64,000 nt of DNA from Candidatus Cacconaster stercorequi (lineage in GTDB: Bacteria > Bacillota > Clostridia > Oscillospirales > Oscillospiraceae). Under the pieces are notes generated by a model that saw only the letters and a list, made by a program, of their open reading frames with translations, was not told where the DNA came from and did not search any database. Below, piece after piece: positions 27,078 through 38,405 of the stretch (position 1 is its first letter; each line of letters starts with the position of its first letter). The translations under genes were made by a program, and so were the position numbers. The stretch spans positions 62,001-126,000 of the forward strand of contig JAGHUH010000021.1 in assembly GCA_018064925.1 (NCBI GenBank), written 5' to 3'.

Positions 27078-29759
27078 TCACTCACCGATCCTTTCGTATC
27101 GTAGTCCATATTCCTTTTCGTAACACAAATGATAGCCACACAGGTCGCGTTCGCCCTTTTCATCCAGCAGGAGGATTAGCTCCCCGCTGAGCCACGGCGA
27201 TTCCTGCCAGGGTGCGAGATGTACAAGGGTTTCCCTCTCCAGTATCTCGATAACTTCGCTCTGGGTCTTCCCACAGCCGAACACAAAAGGCAGGCGCAAT
27301 CTTTGTAACGCAATCTGTCGAGCTTCCTCTTCGGAGGGGACGGTATCGCAGCGGAAAAGTGTCTCCGAAATCCACGGTAGACAGGCCACATGATCACTGT
27401 CTCTTCGGCAAAGCACCAGTACATCCACGGAAGCCGTGCCGTCTCGCACCGATGCCTCTGCTTTTTTCTCGCTTTCCATGTAATGATCCAATAGCCCGAC
27501 AATGCTATTTCTCGTTTCGCGTTTTGAATTTTTGGGACGAGGCAGGCACCAGTCATCGGCTGCGTTCTCCTTAATCTCCGTTCGGTTCCTGAACTCCATC
27601 CACGCCGGATCGTCCTGTTCTGCCTCACAGGGTTCAGCGTAGACGCTGTTTACCAACCATGGAATATCATCCGGAAGCCGGATAGTCTTTGGCAAATAGC
27701 GTCTGGTCTGCCGCAACAGCCACTCGCCGTAAATTCGGGCACTGCCTTTCTCTATCTCCTCCGTGCCCAAAACTGCACAGGACGGTTGGCATAGCGGTGC
27801 AGGACGCATGCGTTGATGGCGGTGCAGCCGTCCCATCCGCTGCAGCAGCAGATCCATAGGGCAAAGATCAGAGATCAGGTAGTCAAAGTCGATATCCAAG
27901 GATTGCTCCAGCACCTGTGTACCAACAATAATCACATGGTCACGCAATGCAGAAGTGGAGGTCTTCCCTATCCTGTCCATGAGTTCTTTTTCTCGACGAA
28001 TGCGCTCCTCTGCCAGAAATTGCGCGTGGTACACGTAGATTCTCTTGTGTGGGAGCTGTTGGCGCAGCTTTTCGGCAATCTCCTGCGCCCGTTTCACTGT
28101 GTTGACGATGACACCGGCACACCCGCCCTCTGAGAGGTGCTCTCGGAGGGCATCGGCAAGCATTCCCTCTGTAAGCGTCGTAATCACCACTTCAGAGCTG
28201 CTGGAAGTATTCTGAATTGCAATCGAGCGCACCCCATCCGCATCTGCCCATGTAAGCAGGGGGTAATCCTCCGAAGATGGCAAAAAAAATATATCTCCAC
28301 CTTTTCCGTATGGCTTACTGTACGCCTGCAGCATCTCGCGTTTTTTCTCATTCGGAAGCGTAGCGGAAAGCAGGATGACAGGTACTTGATAAGCGCCAAG
28401 CCATTGGAGCATACGGAGCAGAAAGCGGCTCATATAGGCATCATAGGCATGGCACTCATCGATTACCACCACCTTGCCGCATAGGCCCAGATGCCGCAGC
28501 ATGACATGCTTTTGCCGTAATGCGGACATCAATGCCGTGTCAACTGTCCCCACCACAAAATCTGCCAGCAGCGCCTGCTTCCTGCCAGAAAACCAGCTAT
28601 GTACTGTAAGGCCACCGTTTCCGTCTTCTTCCACCATTGCCTTTCCACGGAAGAATTCGCGATAATCCTCGTTCAGTTCTGCCATACCGTGGACAAGGCG
28701 TATGGCGTGCGTCCCGTCCTGCGACACTCGCTTTGCCCATTGGGACATACGAGGAAACAGTCCGTTGGAGGTCGCCTGTGTCGGCAGGCCGAAAAAGATG
28801 CCGCCGCATCCAGCTCTGGCGGCCAGCATTTCCGCAGCTGCTAAAGCAGCCTCTGTCTTGCCTACGCCCATCTGCGCCTCGATAAGGAGCAGTCCTCCGG
28901 GATTAGGCCTCTCCTCCTGTGCCAGTGCCATGGCTGCCTTCTGTACGGTATTGGGCATAAAATGAAACCGATCATAAAACAGCTCTTCCCCACTTTTCCC
29001 TGCAGTATCGGCGCGCCAAGCATCTGTTAGGGCAATTCTCTCCAGCGCCTGCCGCTGTCGACGGGGATACATAGCCGCTTCCCCCGCTTCATCCGCTGCC
29101 AACAGTGGGAAATACTCCTGATTGCTGGCGATCCAATCGGCTTGAATGACAAGACCGCACAGTAACATCTGGGCACAGTGAGACAGTCTGGGAAGCTCCT
29201 CCACCGCAGTATATCCGCTTTTGTGAAGTGCTTCATCCAGAAGCCGCTTCTGCATCTCGCGCCAAAGCGGCTCCTGATTAGCGTAGAAACACCTGTCATA
29301 TGCAGAGATGGAGCATCTGCAGGCATCTGCAAGATCGGTAGGCTTCCCGTGGTGCGCTCCTACTACAGAGCAAATCCCATCCGCACAACCAAAGTCCCGG
29401 AGAATCATTTCTCCAGCCAACGCATGGGAGATGTTCCCCCCAGAAGGATACTCCGACAAATCAGGAACCCTCAGGCCGTTTGCAGAAAGGCACTCTCGCC
29501 TTTCCGGTAGGTTCAACAGAATCCTTGCGGCAAAGAGCGGCGTACATTTTCCCAAATCGTGCACCATTGCCAAAAACAAGCTCACCCGAGCAAAGGTTTC
29601 TCGTTCCAGCCCCATAGCTCGGATAACAGAATACGGCACACGATTTTTACAGAGAAACTCCATAACGACTGCGGTATCTTCTAAATGCATCCACAGTGGC
29701 AAATGCGCATGGTCGTTTCCAGTTTTACCTAGCAGCAGCTCGTAGGGAAGCATTTTCAT
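27078..29759 (-). CDS. cas3: Cas3 HD nuclease-helicase
   Basis: HLEDT...MVHDLGKCTPLFAARI, IEAQMGVGKTEAALAAAEM, VVIDECHAYD, VGTQVLEQSLDIDFDYLISDLCPMDLLLQRMGRLHRH. Confidence 0.97.
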   Translation of the reverse strand: MKMLPYELLLGKTGNDHAHLPLWMHLEDTAVVMEFLCKNRVPYSVIRAMGLERETFARVSLFLAMVHDLGKCTPLFAARILLNLPERRECLSANGLRVPDLSEYPSGGNISHALAGEMILRDFGCADGICSVVGAHHGKPTDLADACRCSISAYDRCFYANQEPLWREMQKRLLDEALHKSGYTAVEELPRLSHCAQMLLCGLVIQADWIASNQEYFPLLAADEAGEAAMYPRRQRQALERIALTDAWRADTAGKSGEELFYDRFHFMPNTVQKAAMALAQEERPNPGGLLLIEAQMGVGKTEAALAAAEMLAARAGCGGIFFGLPTQATSNGLFPRMSQWAKRVSQDGTHAIRLVHGMAELNEDYREFFRGKAMVEEDGNGGLTVHSWFSGRKQALLADFVVGTVDTALMSALRQKHVMLRHLGLCGKVVVIDECHAYDAYMSRFLLRMLQWLGAYQVPVILLSATLPNEKKREMLQAYSKPYGKGGDIFFLPSSEDYPLLTWADADGVRSIAIQNTSSSSEVVITTLTEGMLADALREHLSEGGCAGVIVNTVKRAQEIAEKLRQQLPHKRIYVYHAQFLAEERIRREKELMDRIGKTSTSALRDHVIIVGTQVLEQSLDIDFDYLISDLCPMDLLLQRMGRLHRHQRMRPAPLCQPSCAVLGTEEIEKGSARIYGEWLLRQTRRYLPKTIRLPDDIPWLVNSVYAEPCEAEQDDPAWMEFRNRTEIKENAADDWCLPRPKNSKRETRNSIVGLLDHYMESEKKAEASVRDGTASVDVLVLCRRDSDHVACLPWISETLFRCDTVPSEEEARQIALQRLRLPFVFGCGKTQSEVIEILERETLVHLAPWQESPWLSGELILLLDEKGERDLCGYHLCYEKEYGLRYERIGE

Positions 29760-30546
29760 CCGTTCATACTCCTTGTATATAATCGTTCATCATGCGCTTG
29801 ATTTTTGATATTCTATTTATAATGTACTATAATTGCAGCAAAAAAGCAAATTATGTCAAGTGAATATTTGCAGATATACTGCATTTCGGACAAGTATTTC
29901 CAGCAGGCTGAACTGATTGCGCCCCGTAATGTCCAGTACGGCGTGGTGATCCGCGCGCTTTTCATTGTAGGCTTTCCAAACATATTGGACAGCAACTCCA
30001 ACGGAGGTAACCAGGGCAGATGCCTCATCGGATAATTGTTGGAGCGGTGATTATAAACAAGCAAGCTGAAACGCAAAGTCGTCTAATGAATAGAACAAAT
30101 GCGTGCTGCAGAAGCGCTTCTGATCTTCGCGGACAACTGCGCCCGACCATGCCATTGCGCCCATATAGAATCGGACCAGCTTATGCCAGATACCCAACTT
30201 TGCAGCAGCGGCCTCAAAAAGAGTCGACAGATGGTGCCTAGTATTGAAAGAAATGCACCTCCTCGGTATGTTCAAAACAAGCTGCCGGCAGTAGTGCATC
30301 TGATCCGAACGCATCACTCCCATGATGACAGAGATATGCGATTCACCATTCCAGAAGCCTTTCCACTGAGGTATCTGGATGTGCTGGACTGCAAAATGGA
30401 ACCAGCCTTTTCCACACGCCGCAGCATTTCCAACGGTCAGGTAACAGGCTATAACCGCCCGCTCAAACAAACAATTAACTTTGTAACATGATGCGCAACC
30501 GGCACAGGGGAAAGCCTCTGTGCCGGTTGCTATGTTGTCATATGAT

Positions 30547-30906
30547 TCATCTCTCATGCAGAAGACGCTGCTCCTGCTCATATAGAATGTCAATCATTGC
30601 CTTGACTGCCTGTAGGGTTTCGGGGCGGCATTTTTGTAGCTTTTCCGCAATTTCTGTTGCAATCAGGGTTTCTGACTGCACAAATGGTGTGTCCAGCAAA
30701 AAGTAATCCACACTGACATTCAAAGCAACGGCGATGCGTAGCAGCATCCCCAGCGACGGCTTGGTTTGCGCTGTTTCCACATGACTCAGGTAATTGTTGG
30801 AGCAGTCAATCTGTGCGCTTAATTCAGCTTGCGTCAAGCATTTTTCCGTACGCAGCTTACGGATGCGATAACCGATTTTTTTGTAATCAACATCAATAGG
30901 AACCAT
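30547..30906 (-). CDS. XRE-family transcriptional regulator
   Basis: IGYRIRKLRTEKCLTQAELSAQIDCSNNYLSHVETAQTKPSLGMLLRIAVALNVSVDYFLLD. Confidence 0.9.
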   Translation of the reverse strand: MVPIDVDYKKIGYRIRKLRTEKCLTQAELSAQIDCSNNYLSHVETAQTKPSLGMLLRIAVALNVSVDYFLLDTPFVQSETLIATEIAEKLQKCRPETLQAVKAMIDILYEQEQRLLHER

Positions 30907-31086
30907 ATAGCTTCACCACCCTAATAAGATGGATACATTTTATATAAATATCAAATCGCGATAAACAATCCGTAAATACATATTGCACTTATAGTTTGTT
31001 TAATTTATAATAGAAAATGCAAATTGCACTAAATGCTATTACTCCTGCAATATATTATCCATGTAACGATACTATTGAGAATTGAT

Positions 31087-31215
31087 ATGAAATGTTGGCA
31101 ATGCAGAAAAGCAAATAACAAAATCTATAAGTACTGCGTCAATTGCGGAGCGGAATTAGAGAGGGAAACCGAAAAAAATGAATGCAGGTGTGTCAACTGT
31201 GGCAGACTACTTTGA
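31087..31215 (+). CDS. Small zinc-ribbon protein
   Basis: MKCWQCRKANNKIYKYCVNCGAELERETEKNECRCVNCGRLL: three CxxC pairs. Confidence 0.5.
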   Translation: MKCWQCRKANNKIYKYCVNCGAELERETEKNECRCVNCGRLL

Positions 31216-31337
31216 TGTAATTGACTCAGGCATCTGGTCAAACAGTAATGTAAGGACGGATTGCACTATTCGAGAAAAATTCCGGTTGAGCGAGATGTGG
31301 TACGCTTTGGACAAAACAATAGAGAAAGGACGATGAT

Positions 31338-32885
31338 ATGATGAAAAAACCAACGCGATTGGCGACGGTTCTTTTGGCGCTCATCATAGTGTTCGCACTG
31401 CTCCCTGCATCAGCGTTTGCCAGCTATTCTGGCGATGCTGTCTTTGATGTCGACACTGTGGGTGAGCAGGAGGCGACTCTTCCCATGACCATGGTGAAGA
31501 GCATCGCTCCGACCGCCAATGCACCGGCAGGCGACATCAATGGCGATGGCGAGGTCAACAACAAGGATTTGACGCGCCTATTTCAGCACCTGTCGGATTG
31601 GGATGTCGAAGTTGTGGAAGCCAATCTGGACGTGAACGGCGACGGGGAGAGCAACAACAAGGATCTGACGCGCCTGTTTCAGTATCTCTCCGATTGGGAC
31701 GTGGAGATCTTCGGCGGTGCAGGAAAGGACGAGATCACCACAGAATCCTTTGTCTACGGACAGTCGGTGAGGGGCCGCGATCTGGTGTGTTACGCCATCG
31801 CGCCGGAGAGCTTCGACAAGACGATCCTGCTGGAATTTGAAATCCATGGCTTTGAGGACAGCTACGCCCACGACGGGCAGGTGCTGGTGGACACGGCAAA
31901 GGCGCTGGTGGAGCATTATTCCGCTGCGGATGATCTCAACCGCACAAGGCTTCTGATCGTTCCCAGCTCCAACCCCGACGGCCTGCTGGACGGCACGACC
32001 AACAACGGCTTTGGCCGCTGCAACGCCGACGGCATTGATCTGAACCGGGATTTTGATGCCAATTATGTGGCCTCCACCACCCCCGGGCGGAACTACACGC
32101 CCCGTGCTTTCTCCGGTGTGGAGTCTCGTGCGCTGCGGGATCTGTGTCTGGAGTATAAGCCGGATATCGTCATCGATTTCCACGGATGGGAGAGCTCGCT
32201 GATCGGTGATGTGGAGCTGTGCGATGTGTTTCATGAGGAGCTGGGGCTGAACCAGACCCATTCCTTCACGGCCACCAACTGCAAGGGTTACTTCTGCAAC
32301 TGGGCACATCAGCAGGGAGCACTGGCCATGCTGGTGGAGTTTACATCGCCTACCAGCATCAACATCACTCGGTTGGAAAATGCGGTGGACCGCTTAATCC
32401 GCAACGAGTATGACACCGGCGTTGTCACCGGCGATTACAGCATTTTGGAGGGGAAAAAGACCGTGTTTATGAATCCCTCCCATGTGGACGTAAGCACCGC
32501 TTCCGAGACCCATTATATTGAAGCCCAGGATATCTGCTATATCTCCGGCGTTGATGTAGAGAGTGGGAAGTGCACGGTGGTTTATCCCGCCAACGGCACG
32601 GATGTATTTGCGGCAGGGCAGGCCACCCGGACGGCGCAGGTTTCCCTCGCCCACATTCTGGGAAGCGGCAGCGGCTATACCATGGAGCGGAAAACCGCCG
32701 GCAGCAGCAATATCAAGGTCTATCCCACCAATGAACTGTTGAGTTACAGCACCAACTGGTATATTGACGCCGGGCAGAGCTACTACACCATTCAGGCCAC
32801 GCCCAACGCCACCGCTGTCCTCTACTATTGCAGCAGCGGCGGCCACGCAGGGTACTGGAAGATCGGCTGGATCGCCGGAGCATGA
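31338..32885 (+). CDS. Secreted M14-type zinc carboxypeptidase with N-terminal dockerin-like repeats
   Basis: Signal peptide; two DxNGDGExNNKDLTRLFQxLSDWDVE dockerin-like repeats; M14 core FEIHGFEDSYAHDG...DLNRDFDANY...DFHGWESS. Confidence 0.8.
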   Translation: MMKKPTRLATVLLALIIVFALLPASAFASYSGDAVFDVDTVGEQEATLPMTMVKSIAPTANAPAGDINGDGEVNNKDLTRLFQHLSDWDVEVVEANLDVNGDGESNNKDLTRLFQYLSDWDVEIFGGAGKDEITTESFVYGQSVRGRDLVCYAIAPESFDKTILLEFEIHGFEDSYAHDGQVLVDTAKALVEHYSAADDLNRTRLLIVPSSNPDGLLDGTTNNGFGRCNADGIDLNRDFDANYVASTTPGRNYTPRAFSGVESRALRDLCLEYKPDIVIDFHGWESSLIGDVELCDVFHEELGLNQTHSFTATNCKGYFCNWAHQQGALAMLVEFTSPTSINITRLENAVDRLIRNEYDTGVVTGDYSILEGKKTVFMNPSHVDVSTASETHYIEAQDICYISGVDVESGKCTVVYPANGTDVFAAGQATRTAQVSLAHILGSGSGYTMERKTAGSSNIKVYPTNELLSYSTNWYIDAGQSYYTIQATPNATAVLYYCSSGGHAGYWKIGWIAGA

Positions 32886-32928
32886 TGGCTTTGAACGGAA
32901 ACGGATGCGAATGATGAAGGAGGTTATT

Positions 32929-35900
32929 ATGAAAGGGAAAATGAAACGAGCAGTATCCTACTTGTTATCCATTACACTAATTATGCTTCTTTTCTGTGAC
33001 AGTACCGTAATTGCGTCTGCATATGGTGGTACAGTGAACTTTGGGGGAAAAAGCATCGTTCTTGATTATGCTCCCGGTGAATATTTTACCGATGATCACC
33101 AGACCTGCAAAGTTCATTACTCGAGCACAAAATGTAAAAGCTATTATAATGGCATTTACTTAGGATCCTGTCAATGCTTTGGATATGCAAGATATGTCCA
33201 GCAAAAACTGTTTGGTATAAACAGCTATACCAATTCAGGTAGTTTTCACAGAATCAGCAATGCGTATATGGCAGCAGGTTCAGTAACAGCCGAAAAGCTG
33301 AAAACGCTTTTTTTAAGCGGTAATGTTAAACCGGGTGCCCATCTGCGGACTCTTCCACCATCAGGCAGTACCAATGGGCATTCTATGATTATAACGAATA
33401 TCACACAGTCAGGCTTTTCCATTATTCAGTGCAACGGTTCAAATAATAACGAGTATTCCTCGTGGGAACCATGCAGAATCGGAACATATACCTACACATG
33501 GAGTTCCTATGCTTCTTCTACTTACGGAAAGCGCGGTATCGATTATATTGAGTTGCCCAACAATTATTCCTTACTGGACGACTACATCATACCCACCGTC
33601 AACTTCACAGTGGACAGCAGCTATTCCACGCCGCTGACGGCGTATCCTGCGGCGAGCTCGGGAAAGATCACCGTGTATGACATGAATCTGAATGCCTACG
33701 GAACCAGCACCAGATACATCGCCTACAATGACCAGTGCACCATCAATGCGGTGTACACCAACGGCTATTGCAGCGTCACCTATCCCACGTCGTCCGGCTC
33801 CAATACCGAGTATGCAAAGCTGTCCGACTTCATCCCCAACGGCATCAGCCACAGCAGCTGGACGGCTTCAAGCGCGACAAAGACCTATACCAAAAGTGAC
33901 ATGGCCACCTCCTTCGGCCAGATCGATTCCGGCGATCGTTGCGTGACAGTGGGGCAGTCCGGCTCTCTCAGGCAGGTGATTTATCCCATTTCCGGGGGCT
34001 ATAAGCTGGGTTGGATCGATTCCAACTATACGCCTGCACCCAAGCCGATTGAGTACAAGGACGAAGAGAAGAACATCGGCCCCGTGGCCAGCGGCGCTTT
34101 TTCCGGAAAAACCATCATCGCCACCGCACTAAACGATGTGGATCTGGGATATGATGGCTCAACCCACAGAATGATTAGCAGCGGAGATATTTGTATTCTG
34201 TCCAACGTGAATTCCTCCACCGCCCTGTGCACGGTGCAGTATCCGGTGGGCGCATCGGATGTCACGAAAGCTACCACTACCAGAACGGTTTCCAACATCA
34301 GCATCAACAACTTCATCAACTATAACGGCTCGGCCCAGGCAGAAACGACTACCATCCCCGAGCAGCTGACGGCCTATCCCACCTATGCCATGACCCATAC
34401 TGTTGGCAGCAACACCACAAACTGGTGGCTTGACCCCGGAGACACCTATACCACCATCAATAAAATCGACGGCAAGACCGAGGTGCTGTATTACTGCTCT
34501 CAGGGCGCTCACGCCGGAAAATGGAAGCTGGCCTGGGTGGCGCTGGATTACTACTACCTTGACCTGAACGGATTCATTGATGGCGCGGTCAACGGCAGTC
34601 TGTGCCAATACGGCTACGCGGATATCTATGTCAACGGAATTCTGCGGACGAAATATGCCAACAACTTTTATATCGACTACCCCCGTGGCAGTACATACGA
34701 GATCAAAAACGTGGTTGCCTATCCCGGCCACACTTATAACGGCCTTTATTCCGGAAGCCTGAAGGGCACCCTGACCGGAAATACGAAGGTCGCATTGAAT
34801 TTCACCAAGGATGCCGCCACCCTGTACGACATTTATGTCTCCCATAATCCCTCCAAGCAGGAGTATTTGGAGGGCAGTACGCTGAATACTGCGGGATTGG
34901 TTGTTACCGCTTCCTACAGTGATGGCAGCACAAGGGATGTGACCTCATCCTGCTCACTCAGTGGATTTAACGGCAATGCACCCGGTGTGCAGACCGTTGT
35001 GGCATCCTACGGCGGGAAAACCGCTTCCTTCACCGTGACGGTGAAGAGCAAATCCCCCACCGCCATTTCTATTGAAGCCATGCCCGCTAAAACCAGGTAC
35101 AAGGTCGGCGAAATATTTGATGCAAGCGGATTGAAAGTTAAAGCCACCTACGACAATGGAACCAGCGAGATTATCAGCAATTACGATGTTTTCGCCGATG
35201 ACTACATCACGGAATCCACCGGAACAAAGAACGTTTTTGTGGATTACTGTTACAATGATGTAAATGTCAGCACCTCCTTTACCATTACGGTGGTGGAGGG
35301 CAAGGTGCCCGTCATTACCGTCGATGACCTTACGGTTACGGCGGGCGAAAAGTTTTCCGTCCCAATCAAGCTGTCCAACAATCCCGGTATCGCTTCGCTG
35401 AAGCTAAAGGTTGACTATGATAGCAGCCTCATGACTCTTGACGGCGTTACATACAATTCCAGCATGGGAGGAAACTCTCAGGCACCACAAAAGCTCACCT
35501 CGCCGGTAACGCTGAATTGGTACAACGGCGCCGCAAACTATACCGGTAACTGCACCTTTGCTACACTCACATTTACCGCATTGGATACCTTAACGGAAAG
35601 CAAAACAACCAATCTTTCCATTACATACACTGACAACGATGTGTATGATATCACAGAAGAAAATCTCGGTCTGACCATTAATGTGGGCGAAATTGTGATC
35701 AGACCATCAGTACAGGAACATGTTCACAGCTATACAACCAAGGTGACAGCACCCACCTGCACGCAGCGAGGCTATACATCGCATACCTGTACCTGTGGTA
35801 ATTATTATAAAGATAACTACACAGATGCATTGGGGCACGACTGGACACTTACTGGATTTGGTACGAATACGGTTACTGGAGCGCTTGAATTCACCTTTTC

Positions 35901-37254
35901 ATGTACCCGCTGTGGTGCAACAAAGACAGAAACCTCTTCCGAGGAAGAGCACATTCACAGCTATACCGCCAAGGTAACAGCTCCCACTTGCACGATGAAG
36001 GGCTACACCACCCACACCTGCGCCTGCGGCGACAGTTACAAGGACAGCTACACCAACGCTCTGGGACACAGTTGGGACAACGGAAGGGTAACCAAGGCGG
36101 CTACGGAAACAGCTACCGGCGTTAAAACTTACACTTGCACTGTCTGCAATGCCACCAAGACGGAAGTCATCCCCATTCTGAGTCATACTCATAAGTATAC
36201 AGCGAAGGTCACCGCGCCAACCTGCACAGAGCGGGGTTACACAACATACACCTGTTCTTGCGGCGATAGTTACATGGATAACTTCAAAGCAGCGCTGGGT
36301 CATGATTGGGATGAGGGATACCTTAGCAGCAGAGCAAGCTATACCGAAGAGGGTGAGATGACTTATACCTGTAATGATTGCGGCGCTACCAAGACCGAGA
36401 CCATCCCCATGAAGACTTTGGGCAAACCCACCATCAGCGTGAGCAACACCTCCACCGGCATCAAGGTGTCGTGGGATAAGGTCACCGGCGCTACCGGCTA
36501 TAAACTCTATCGCAGAGCCGGTTCTACCACCGGCTGGACACTGGTCAAGACCATCACCGACGGCTCCACCAGCTATACCAACACCGGCCGCACCGGCGGT
36601 ACCAAGTACCAGTATAAGGTCTGCGCCATCGCGCAGGTGAACGGCGAGACGGTGAATACCGGCGCGTACAGCTCCTATAAGACCATCTATCGTCTGGCCC
36701 AGCCTTCCATCAGCAGTATTACCAACACGTCCGACGGCATCAAGTTGACCTGGGGCAAGGTGACGGGTGCTACCGGCTATAAGATCTATCGCAAGACCGG
36801 CAGCAGTACTACCTGGACGCTGGTAAAGACCATCACCTCCGGTGATACCACCAGCTACACCAACACCGGCCGCACCAACGGCACCAAGTACACCTACAAG
36901 GTGGTGGCCACCAAGACAGTGAGCGGCACCACCTACAAGAGTGCAGATTCCGCAACCAAGGTGATGTACCGCCTGACCCGTCCCACGATCTCCAGTGCCA
37001 CCAACAGCGGGGCAGGGAAGATCACGGTGAAGTGGAACAAGAACAGCTCCGCTACCGGCTATCAGGTGAAATACGTGAAGGGCGATACCACCAAGACGGT
37101 GAAAATTACCAGCAACGCCACTCTGAGCAAGGTGCTTTCAAGCCTTACCAAGGGCAGCACCTACAAGGTGTACGTCCGCAGCTACAAGACCGTGGGCAGC
37201 ACGACTTACTATTCTGCCTACTCCGCTTACAAGAGTGTAAAGGTAGTAAAATAA
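32929..37254 (+). CDS. Large secreted protein: N-terminal cysteine-peptidase/CHAP-like region, Ig-like (Big) repeats, cohesin-like domain, CxC repeat units, C-terminal Fn3-like repeats
   Basis: Signal peptide MKGKMKRAVSYLLSITLIMLLFC; SCQCFGYARYVQQKLFG...GHSMII; VTAGEKFSVPIKLSNNPGIASLKLKVDYDSSLMTLDGV cohesin-like; THTCACGDSYKDSYTNALGH repeats; ISVSNTSTGIKVSWDKVTGATGYKLYRR repeats. Confidence 0.75.
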   Translation: MKGKMKRAVSYLLSITLIMLLFCDSTVIASAYGGTVNFGGKSIVLDYAPGEYFTDDHQTCKVHYSSTKCKSYYNGIYLGSCQCFGYARYVQQKLFGINSYTNSGSFHRISNAYMAAGSVTAEKLKTLFLSGNVKPGAHLRTLPPSGSTNGHSMIITNITQSGFSIIQCNGSNNNEYSSWEPCRIGTYTYTWSSYASSTYGKRGIDYIELPNNYSLLDDYIIPTVNFTVDSSYSTPLTAYPAASSGKITVYDMNLNAYGTSTRYIAYNDQCTINAVYTNGYCSVTYPTSSGSNTEYAKLSDFIPNGISHSSWTASSATKTYTKSDMATSFGQIDSGDRCVTVGQSGSLRQVIYPISGGYKLGWIDSNYTPAPKPIEYKDEEKNIGPVASGAFSGKTIIATALNDVDLGYDGSTHRMISSGDICILSNVNSSTALCTVQYPVGASDVTKATTTRTVSNISINNFINYNGSAQAETTTIPEQLTAYPTYAMTHTVGSNTTNWWLDPGDTYTTINKIDGKTEVLYYCSQGAHAGKWKLAWVALDYYYLDLNGFIDGAVNGSLCQYGYADIYVNGILRTKYANNFYIDYPRGSTYEIKNVVAYPGHTYNGLYSGSLKGTLTGNTKVALNFTKDAATLYDIYVSHNPSKQEYLEGSTLNTAGLVVTASYSDGSTRDVTSSCSLSGFNGNAPGVQTVVASYGGKTASFTVTVKSKSPTAISIEAMPAKTRYKVGEIFDASGLKVKATYDNGTSEIISNYDVFADDYITESTGTKNVFVDYCYNDVNVSTSFTITVVEGKVPVITVDDLTVTAGEKFSVPIKLSNNPGIASLKLKVDYDSSLMTLDGVTYNSSMGGNSQAPQKLTSPVTLNWYNGAANYTGNCTFATLTFTALDTLTESKTTNLSITYTDNDVYDITEENLGLTINVGEIVIRPSVQEHVHSYTTKVTAPTCTQRGYTSHTCTCGNYYKDNYTDALGHDWTLTGFGTNTVTGALEFTFSCTRCGATKTETSSEEEHIHSYTAKVTAPTCTMKGYTTHTCACGDSYKDSYTNALGHSWDNGRVTKAATETATGVKTYTCTVCNATKTEVIPILSHTHKYTAKVTAPTCTERGYTTYTCSCGDSYMDNFKAALGHDWDEGYLSSRASYTEEGEMTYTCNDCGATKTETIPMKTLGKPTISVSNTSTGIKVSWDKVTGATGYKLYRRAGSTTGWTLVKTITDGSTSYTNTGRTGGTKYQYKVCAIAQVNGETVNTGAYSSYKTIYRLAQPSISSITNTSDGIKLTWGKVTGATGYKIYRKTGSSTTWTLVKTITSGDTTSYTNTGRTNGTKYTYKVVATKTVSGTTYKSADSATKVMYRLTRPTISSATNSGAGKITVKWNKNSSATGYQVKYVKGDTTKTVKITSNATLSKVLSSLTKGSTYKVYVRSYKTVGSTTYYSAYSAYKSVKVVK

Positions 37255-37385
37255 TGTAGCCGTCAAATCCCTCCGCGTATAGCAAGGCAGCCAGGGCACA
37301 AGCTCTGGCTGCCAATATTGGGGTTAGACCCGATAGAATAGCACTATCTTGCTATAGCCCCGGGCAATATACTCTCCGCCGTTGT

Positions 37386-37472
37386 TTAGAGCCTCTGGTG
37401 GAATCGGGCGTAATTCATATGACTATCCCAGAAAAGCTTCGCAGTGAACGGCAGAAATATGTAACAGCATAA
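37386..37472 (+). pseudogene. C-terminal remnant of an AlbA_2/AAA-4-type (Schlafen-like) DNA-binding protein
   Basis: Reads LEPLVESGVIHMTIPEKLRSERQKYVTA*, typical winged-helix tail, no upstream ORF. Confidence 0.4.
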
Positions 37473-37654
37473 TAACAAACACCACGGTATTCCCCATTCA
37501 TACCGTGGTGTTGCTATGTTTTACTTATATAACCCGCGTTCCTTCCGTTTATCCCGCCTATCGTTTATCGTGAAAATCGTACTGTTACAGGGACGAGCGA
37601 AACAGTTTTTCGTTTCGCTCGTTCTCCGGACCCAAAGCTGATTTGGTGCATTGT

Positions 37655-38302
37655 TTACTCTGCCATATCAGCAGAATTGGCACTTTGCAGCAAGTCACCG
37701 TTGGCATTGTAGTAATTGACCGTCACATCAGCCGCCTCATGTCCGGAAAAAATGCCATATACGCCACCGTACATATAAAAGGCAATCACCATAAAGCTTT
37801 CGGCCAAGCCCACATCCTCCGTACTGAGTGTCACATCAAACTGCGTGTAATCCTTGTTGTGCTTGATGCCGGTGATCGCATAGTCATCGCTGTCGATCAT
37901 TTCCTGCAGCGCCTCATCCATTCCTTCGACCATATTGTCCAGCATAGCTTTGTGCTGTTTCTTTGTCATCTTATAAGTGACGGATCCGTCATCATTCAGC
38001 TTGGCAGAAATGAATTTTTCACCGGCTTCTTCATCCAGCTTTGCCTGCGTCACATCTTCACCCGCAAAATCAGCAGGAACCGTAATCGTGACCGTCAGGA
38101 CACCATTTTCCGTCTTGATATTGCCAAGAGATTCCAGTTCATCCCAGGCAGCATCATCAACGGCGTCTTCTTCGTTACCTGTCGTTTGGGAATCAGCAGG
38201 CGCATTCTCCTCGTCCGTCGCATCATTTCCTGCAGGTGCACCGCAGGCGGCCAACGACAGCATCATGCAGAATACCAGTAGCAGCGAAATCAGTTTTTTC
38301 AT
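37655..38302 (-). CDS. Secreted lipoprotein, unknown function
   Basis: MKKLISLLLVFCMMLSLAACGAPAG lipobox. Confidence 0.8.
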   Translation of the reverse strand: MKKLISLLLVFCMMLSLAACGAPAGNDATDEENAPADSQTTGNEEDAVDDAAWDELESLGNIKTENGVLTVTITVPADFAGEDVTQAKLDEEAGEKFISAKLNDDGSVTYKMTKKQHKAMLDNMVEGMDEALQEMIDSDDYAITGIKHNKDYTQFDVTLSTEDVGLAESFMVIAFYMYGGVYGIFSGHEAADVTVNYYNANGDLLQSANSADMAE

Positions 38303-38405
38303 TGAATATCTCCCTTTTTATTTGAGTTATTGATTATGCCATCTGCATACATATCCAGTCTTTCCGTGCGATGGCAATCCCGCAGGCTGCAAGTATGTTT
38401 ATCAA

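Noticed and set aside
29813-30480. Overlapping ORFs upstream of cas3
   Set aside because: Degenerate, mutually overlapping frames with no recognisable domains; probably decayed sequence.
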